From Candidatus Thermochlorobacteriaceae bacterium (GTDB lineage: Bacteria; Bacteroidota; Chlorobiia; Chlorobiales; Thermochlorobacteraceae): DNA of 64,000 nt. Shown here in pieces: positions 60,149-64,000 of this stretch. Below the pieces are notes generated by a model that saw only the letters and a list, made by a program, of their open reading frames with translations, did not search any database and had not been told where the DNA came from. The translations under genes and the position numbers were made by a program. The number at the start of each line of letters is the position of its first letter. Position 1 is the stretch's first letter. The stretch lies in NCBI GenBank assembly GCA_029263855.1, contig JAJUFC010000002.1, positions 62,001 to 126,000 on the forward strand, given 5' to 3'.

Positions 60149-62425
60149 TTACTTTTCACCACCCGACTGTGGATTGTTTGGGTCGGTTTCGTTTGGCTGT
60201 TCGCCCTTGCTTGGTGATGGCGGAGCGAGTTGCTCTTCGTCTTTTCTTACACCTTTATTTTTCTCAAACGGATTTTTCTTAGGCTGTTTGGCAGGTTGCT
60301 CTTGCGGCTTTGTTGGCGGCGTTGATTGATTTTTTAGAGAATCGGTCGGTGTTTCTTTTGCGGTTGTATCAGCAAGTGCGGCGAGCGAATCGCGTATGGC
60401 TTTTGCGGCTTGCAAGGTCGGCTCGATAAACTTCGCTTCTTCGGATTCAGGATAAAGCGACGCCAAGAGTTTGTATTGCGATAAGGCAGAATCAGGACGC
60501 GAGAATTTTTCATAGAGCAAATACGCGCCTGCAAGCAGTGCTTTCGGACGAAGTTCGGACGACGGAAATTGCTTGCAAAGTGAATCAAGGGCTCGAAGCG
60601 CAAGGTCGTATCGACTGCTATCAATAAACGCAAAGGCTTGTAAATATAAGGCTCTATCAGGCTTGATGCTTTCTTCAACGATGGGCAGTCCGTAATACTC
60701 ACGAATGCGATTGGTGTATCGACTATTCGGATAAGAGGCGAGAATCACGCGATAAAGCGAATCCATTTTTTCCTCTTGGTTGATGGTGCGATAAACATCA
60801 GCGATGGAAAAGAGCAACGGCACTTTGGCATTCTCGACTTGTCGCTTTAATGTGTCGGAGAGATTGAAAACGGTATTGAAACTATATCGAAACGCCCGTT
60901 CATACCACATAATTGCTGAATCGGGCATTGGTAAGGTGAGATGGTAGAAGTTCCCAATGGCGGCGGTTCTCTCTAAAAAATCTTTGTGATACTTAACGAA
61001 GGTGATGGTGTCGCGTGCAGGTGCGAGGGTAAATTTTTGTCGGCGCTGTTGCTCTACTGCGCCGCCAGCAGTTTCGGCAAAGACATCGCGTCCGCCTAAT
61101 GCAAGGGTAACACTTCGACGATATTCCTTGCGCAAACGTCGGGCCAGTTGCGTGCCTTCATCGTCCTTGCTTGCAACAGCAGTAGAGTCGATTTTCTTGG
61201 TCGTGTCTTTTTCAAGCGGTTTCAAAATGCCGAGTTTGAGCACGCTATCAATAACAGCGCGCTCTTCATAGAGGCTTAAAATTTTATCCATCTTCGCGAA
61301 GGCTTCTTCGGCGAGTTGCTTGATTTCGCCTTGCGAATACTCAATTCTTGAACTGTCGTAAAAAGCACGCGCCGTCTCAAAATCAATGGAAATTTTTTGC
61401 TTGATGCGTCCGAGTTGATAATAACTTTTTGCGGAGGCTTCGGTCTTTTTAGCGCGGCGAATAATCTCAATGTAAAGGTCAATGGCTTTGCCCAAGCGGT
61501 CTTGCTGGGCGAAGCACTCGGCAAGTTCATAACGGATTTCGGCGAACTTGACGTAGTTTTTATCGTCGTCTAACATTTTTTGTAACCGCTTTTCGGCTTC
61601 GCGAACGTTGCCTTGCCTGCGCAGGTCGATGGCGTAGTTGAGTTGTGCGGCGTAGAGCACTTCGTAGACGGGCGGGTCTAAATCAATGACGATTTGATAG
61701 GCGCGAGCGGCGTCGCGGAAACGTCCGAGCTGGTCGTAAATTTTGGCGAGCGTAAAGGCGGCACGTGATTTGAGGTTCTCATCTTTGACGAGCCGCAACC
61801 CTTTCTCGATTTCTTCCGCCGCTTCCTCGAGCTTTTCATCTTTAATCGCAAGTTCCGCGAGCGCGAAGTAGGCGTCGGCTCTGACCACGTCGCTCGTCTT
61901 GCGCGACGCAATCACCGAACCCAAGACGGATTTCGCCTCTTCGCTTTGTTGCAACTGCGCAAGCGTTCTGCCATACCAAAACGTGGCTTCATCGACGACA
62001 TCGCCTTCGGGATAATTCGTGATGATTTCTTTGAATTTGCGCTCCGCCGCCTCCAAACTCTTCAAATGAAAATACGCTTTGCCCATCAGGAGTAGCGCAT
62101 TGTCGGCAAGCGCGCTGACGGGGTGCGAGGTGAGAACGATTGACGTTTTTTTGACGACGCGCTCGAAGAACTGCCTCCCCGACGCGGCGCTTTCAATCGA
62201 GGGGAAAATTTCCAACGGCGCGTCTTTTTCGTATTTGAGCGCACCTTCAATCGCCCGCATGCCGCGTTGATATTCAATGCGCGCATTGTAATAGGCGTTG
62301 AAAAATGCGGTGAAGTTGTGATATGCTCTTCCGACGAAACTATCGTCGTCGCGCCCGCACGACCCCAAGAGTAGCGCGGCGAGCGAAAGCATAAAAAATT
62401 TTTGACGGTTCAAATTCGTATTCAA
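60149..62425 (-). CDS. porW: TPR lipoprotein, PorW/SprE-like T9SS component
   Basis: The 758-residue protein has a lipoprotein signal (MLSLAALLLGSCG, lipid-modified Cys at about 23). Directly after it comes FVGRAYHNFTAFFNAYYNAR, the pattern that opens PorW/SprE proteins (YHN-x-YN-x-FNA). About ten tetratricopeptide-like helix pairs follow, and then a Pro/Lys-rich C-terminal tail. PorW/SprE is a periplasmic lipoprotein of the type IX secretion system. The presence of T9SS sorting tails on two proteins in this window, one three genes downstream, supports the call. It is the first gene after the symporter on this strand. Confidence 0.75.
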   Translation of the reverse strand: MNTNLNRQKFFMLSLAALLLGSCGRDDDSFVGRAYHNFTAFFNAYYNARIEYQRGMRAIEGALKYEKDAPLEIFPSIESAASGRQFFERVVKKTSIVLTSHPVSALADNALLLMGKAYFHLKSLEAAERKFKEIITNYPEGDVVDEATFWYGRTLAQLQQSEEAKSVLGSVIASRKTSDVVRADAYFALAELAIKDEKLEEAAEEIEKGLRLVKDENLKSRAAFTLAKIYDQLGRFRDAARAYQIVIDLDPPVYEVLYAAQLNYAIDLRRQGNVREAEKRLQKMLDDDKNYVKFAEIRYELAECFAQQDRLGKAIDLYIEIIRRAKKTEASAKSYYQLGRIKQKISIDFETARAFYDSSRIEYSQGEIKQLAEEAFAKMDKILSLYEERAVIDSVLKLGILKPLEKDTTKKIDSTAVASKDDEGTQLARRLRKEYRRSVTLALGGRDVFAETAGGAVEQQRRQKFTLAPARDTITFVKYHKDFLERTAAIGNFYHLTLPMPDSAIMWYERAFRYSFNTVFNLSDTLKRQVENAKVPLLFSIADVYRTINQEEKMDSLYRVILASYPNSRYTNRIREYYGLPIVEESIKPDRALYLQAFAFIDSSRYDLALRALDSLCKQFPSSELRPKALLAGAYLLYEKFSRPDSALSQYKLLASLYPESEEAKFIEPTLQAAKAIRDSLAALADTTAKETPTDSLKNQSTPPTKPQEQPAKQPKKNPFEKNKGVRKDEEQLAPPSPSKGEQPNETDPNNPQSGGEK

Positions 62426-62546
62426 ATTGCGTGCTGATGCGCCAATCTGTTGCGTTCTAAATTCTTGCGTTGAATTGTGAAGTTATGAAATTTTCATGCG
62501 GCAAGCAGTTCCAAACTTGGCACGTTTCTTTTCCAACTTTTGATGC

Positions 62547-64000
62547 TCAATTCAGTTTCGTCCAACCGCGCCGATTGAAATCGTAATAAATGCCTGCCGC
62601 CGCAAGAACGCCAATCGCGCACAACGCCGCGCCATAAAGCCACTGCCCGAAAATGAATTTCCCAACGCCAAACAAAAACGCATACACGAGCGTCACGCCC
62701 AAAAACCAATTCAAAAACAGCGAGAAGTAACCCTCGTCGGATTTCACTTCGGGAATCAGGTCTGAAATCGGCTTCCAAAACGCGCCACCGACGCGCGTGC
62801 GACGATAAAAATTTTTCAAATGTTCAACGCTTTCAGGCGGCGTGAGGAAGGTTACAGCAAGCGTTGTGGCAATCGTGAATCCGACAATGTAGAAGAGTGA
62901 TTCAGGGAATTGCACATCGGTGAAAGCGTAAAGGTAAGTGTAGGCTAAGAACGGCGCAACCATCGAAGTGATTTCCGACCACGCATTGAGCCGCCACCAG
63001 AACCAACGCAAAATCAGAACGAAGCCCACGCCCGCGCCGCATTGCAAAATGAATGACCACGCGCCCTCAATCGTCTTGAGCGCAAAAAACGTGATGAAAA
63101 GCGAGACGACCATCACGAGCGCCGTCATCGCTCTTGAAACCGCGACGTAGTGCGCCTCGTCTTCCTCGCGCTTGATGAAGCGTTTGTAAAAATCGTTCAA
63201 GAGATAACTCGTGCCCCAGTTCAGATGCGTGGAAAGCGTCGACATATACGCGGCAAGGAAGGCGGCGATGAGCAAACCTTTCAAGCCGCTCGGCAGAATG
63301 TCGCGCATCACCATCACGAAACCGTCTTCTTTTTGCTCCATCGGCAATGTTGGGAACATCACGACGCTGACCAGCCCGACCAAAATCCAAGGCCAAGGGC
63401 GAATGCAATAGTGCGCGATGATGAACCACAGCGTCGCAAAGAGCGAGTGTTTTTCGTCTTTCGCGCTCATCATGCGTTGGGCGACATAGCCGCCGCCGCC
63501 TGGCTCCGCTCCCGGATACCAACTCGCCCACCATTGCACGCCGATAAAGGCGATGAACGCGCCCGCGCTGAGCGCAAAAATGCCGCCTGCGTCTGCCGCA
63601 GGGGTTGAATCGGCGATGCGCGGCAGAAAACTGAACATCCAATCGGGCAGAATTTTCATCAAGCCGCCTTGCTCCGTTACCGCAGGCTGATTGAGCGCGA
63701 GAACCGCCAAAATCACGCTGCCGAGCATCGCAATCACGAATTGAACCGCGTCGGTAATGCTCACGCTCCACAATCCGCCCAAGCATGAATAGAGCGTCGT
63801 CAGCGTCGCCAACGCGAGAATCGCGAGTTCGGCGTTCATTTCGGGCAACATAATTTTGATGACTTTATACATCGCCAAGTTGACCCAACCGATGATGACG
63901 CAGTTCATCAGCAAGCCGTAATAGAGCGCTTTGAACCCGCGCAAAAATCCCGCCGCGCTTCCGCTGTAACGCAGTTCGATAAATTCAAGGTCGGTGAGAA
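62547..64000 (-). CDS. Sodium:solute symporter (SSS family), 5' end beyond the window
   Basis: The frame stays open to the right edge, where the last codons read LTDLEFIELRYSGSAAGFLR, so the true start lies outside. The 484 residues seen have about nine membrane segments and SSS motifs: FKALYYGLLMNCVIIGWV, a WASWYPGAEPGGGGYVAQRM block (WYPGxEPGGGGxVAQR is typical), and FLAAYMSTLSTHLNWGTSYL with the Na+-site serines and threonines. The family imports sugars, amino acids, vitamins or ions with sodium. Substrate unknown. The 3' end is 121 bases before the PorW-like start. Confidence 0.9.
   Translation of the reverse strand, partial: LTDLEFIELRYSGSAAGFLRGFKALYYGLLMNCVIIGWVNLAMYKVIKIMLPEMNAELAILALATLTTLYSCLGGLWSVSITDAVQFVIAMLGSVILAVLALNQPAVTEQGGLMKILPDWMFSFLPRIADSTPAADAGGIFALSAGAFIAFIGVQWWASWYPGAEPGGGGYVAQRMMSAKDEKHSLFATLWFIIAHYCIRPWPWILVGLVSVVMFPTLPMEQKEDGFVMVMRDILPSGLKGLLIAAFLAAYMSTLSTHLNWGTSYLLNDFYKRFIKREEDEAHYVAVSRAMTALVMVVSLFITFFALKTIEGAWSFILQCGAGVGFVLILRWFWWRLNAWSEITSMVAPFLAYTYLYAFTDVQFPESLFYIVGFTIATTLAVTFLTPPESVEHLKNFYRRTRVGGAFWKPISDLIPEVKSDEGYFSLFLNWFLGVTLVYAFLFGVGKFIFGQWLYGAALCAIGVLAAAGIYYDFNRRGWTKLN

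Noticed and set aside
1-64000. tRNA or rRNA genes
   Set aside because: No cloverleaf with a TTCGA-type T-loop and no rRNA signature was noticed in the intergenic regions; a tRNAscan run would be decisive.

Overview
The window reads as chromosome of a phototrophic member of the Chlorobiota/Bacteroidota lineage, probably outside the classical Chlorobiaceae (Chloroherpeton- or Thermochlorobacter-like; this placement is inference). Three things point there: a (bacterio)chlorophyll synthase (18408-19382) and a PucC/LhaA-type BCH-family transporter (50005-51375); two large secreted proteins ending in type IX secretion (T9SS) type A sorting domains (14032-17868 and 57181-59298) together with a PorW/SprE-like T9SS lipoprotein (60149-62425); and promoters of the TAnnTTTG type used by this phylum. 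An ArsA/Get3-type ATPase end at the left edge also fits. No rRNA, tRNA or CRISPR array was seen.

Layout. 1-1000: end of an ArsA-family ATPase and a 4Fe-4S membrane protein. 1125-2649: an A/T-rich restriction-modification cassette whose endonuclease reading frame is broken at an A7 run. 2818-12458: mutS2, a pseudouridine synthase, an orphan MacB-type permease, a DUF2887/Rpn-like nuclease, DinB and DUF486 proteins, a LytTR response regulator and a penicillin acylase homologue. 12713-17868: a small protein, a secreted protein and a coupled seven-repeat T9SS cargo protein. 17869-18407: a non-coding repeat island with hairpins and near-perfect terminal inverted repeats. 18408-28338: chlorophyll synthase against dnaB, a family 4 uracil-DNA glycosylase, and the envelope/cofactor operon rfaE2-tamB-coaBC. 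28431-34318: a lipid A type acyltransferase, an NhaD antiporter, a NarL-type two-component pair, then a tandem structured-RNA locus and a TauE/SafE permease. 34362-42111: WG-repeat lipoprotein and DUF885-like peptidase, guaD-rdgB, a Roadblock/LC7 plus STAS pair, trigger factor and an amino acid permease. 42224-51727: polA, glmM, ruvX, an HU-family protein, miaB, a tyrosine recombinase lacking one catalytic Arg, the PucC-like transporter and acpS. 51732-64000: a long minus-strand run (sodium:solute symporter, porW-like, pyrK, FG-GAP T9SS cargo, 5'-nucleotidase-like protein, hisI, ubiE/menG, yihY, an esterase, plsC).

The most interesting signal is non-coding. At 33293-33480 two RNA units in tandem (96-nt period) share the same three-way junction: identical junction linkers, an identical 10-nt loop, and several compensatory base changes in all three helices. 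Each unit is followed by a tetraloop hairpin, and the second hairpin has a U-tract. A near-consensus promoter would start the transcript at the first base of helix P1. Three 10-bp direct repeats lie upstream and a TauE/SafE anion-exporter gene lies downstream. I do not recognise the fold as a named family. It could be a tandem riboswitch-like leader or a pair of small RNAs.

Functional links: T9SS cargo and a T9SS component sit in one minus-strand run; envelope biogenesis genes cluster (rfaE2, tamB, lpxL-like, plsC, acpS); DNA repair and replication genes are scattered (mutS2, udg, dnaB, polA, ruvX). All functions are inferred from sequence only; no searches were run.
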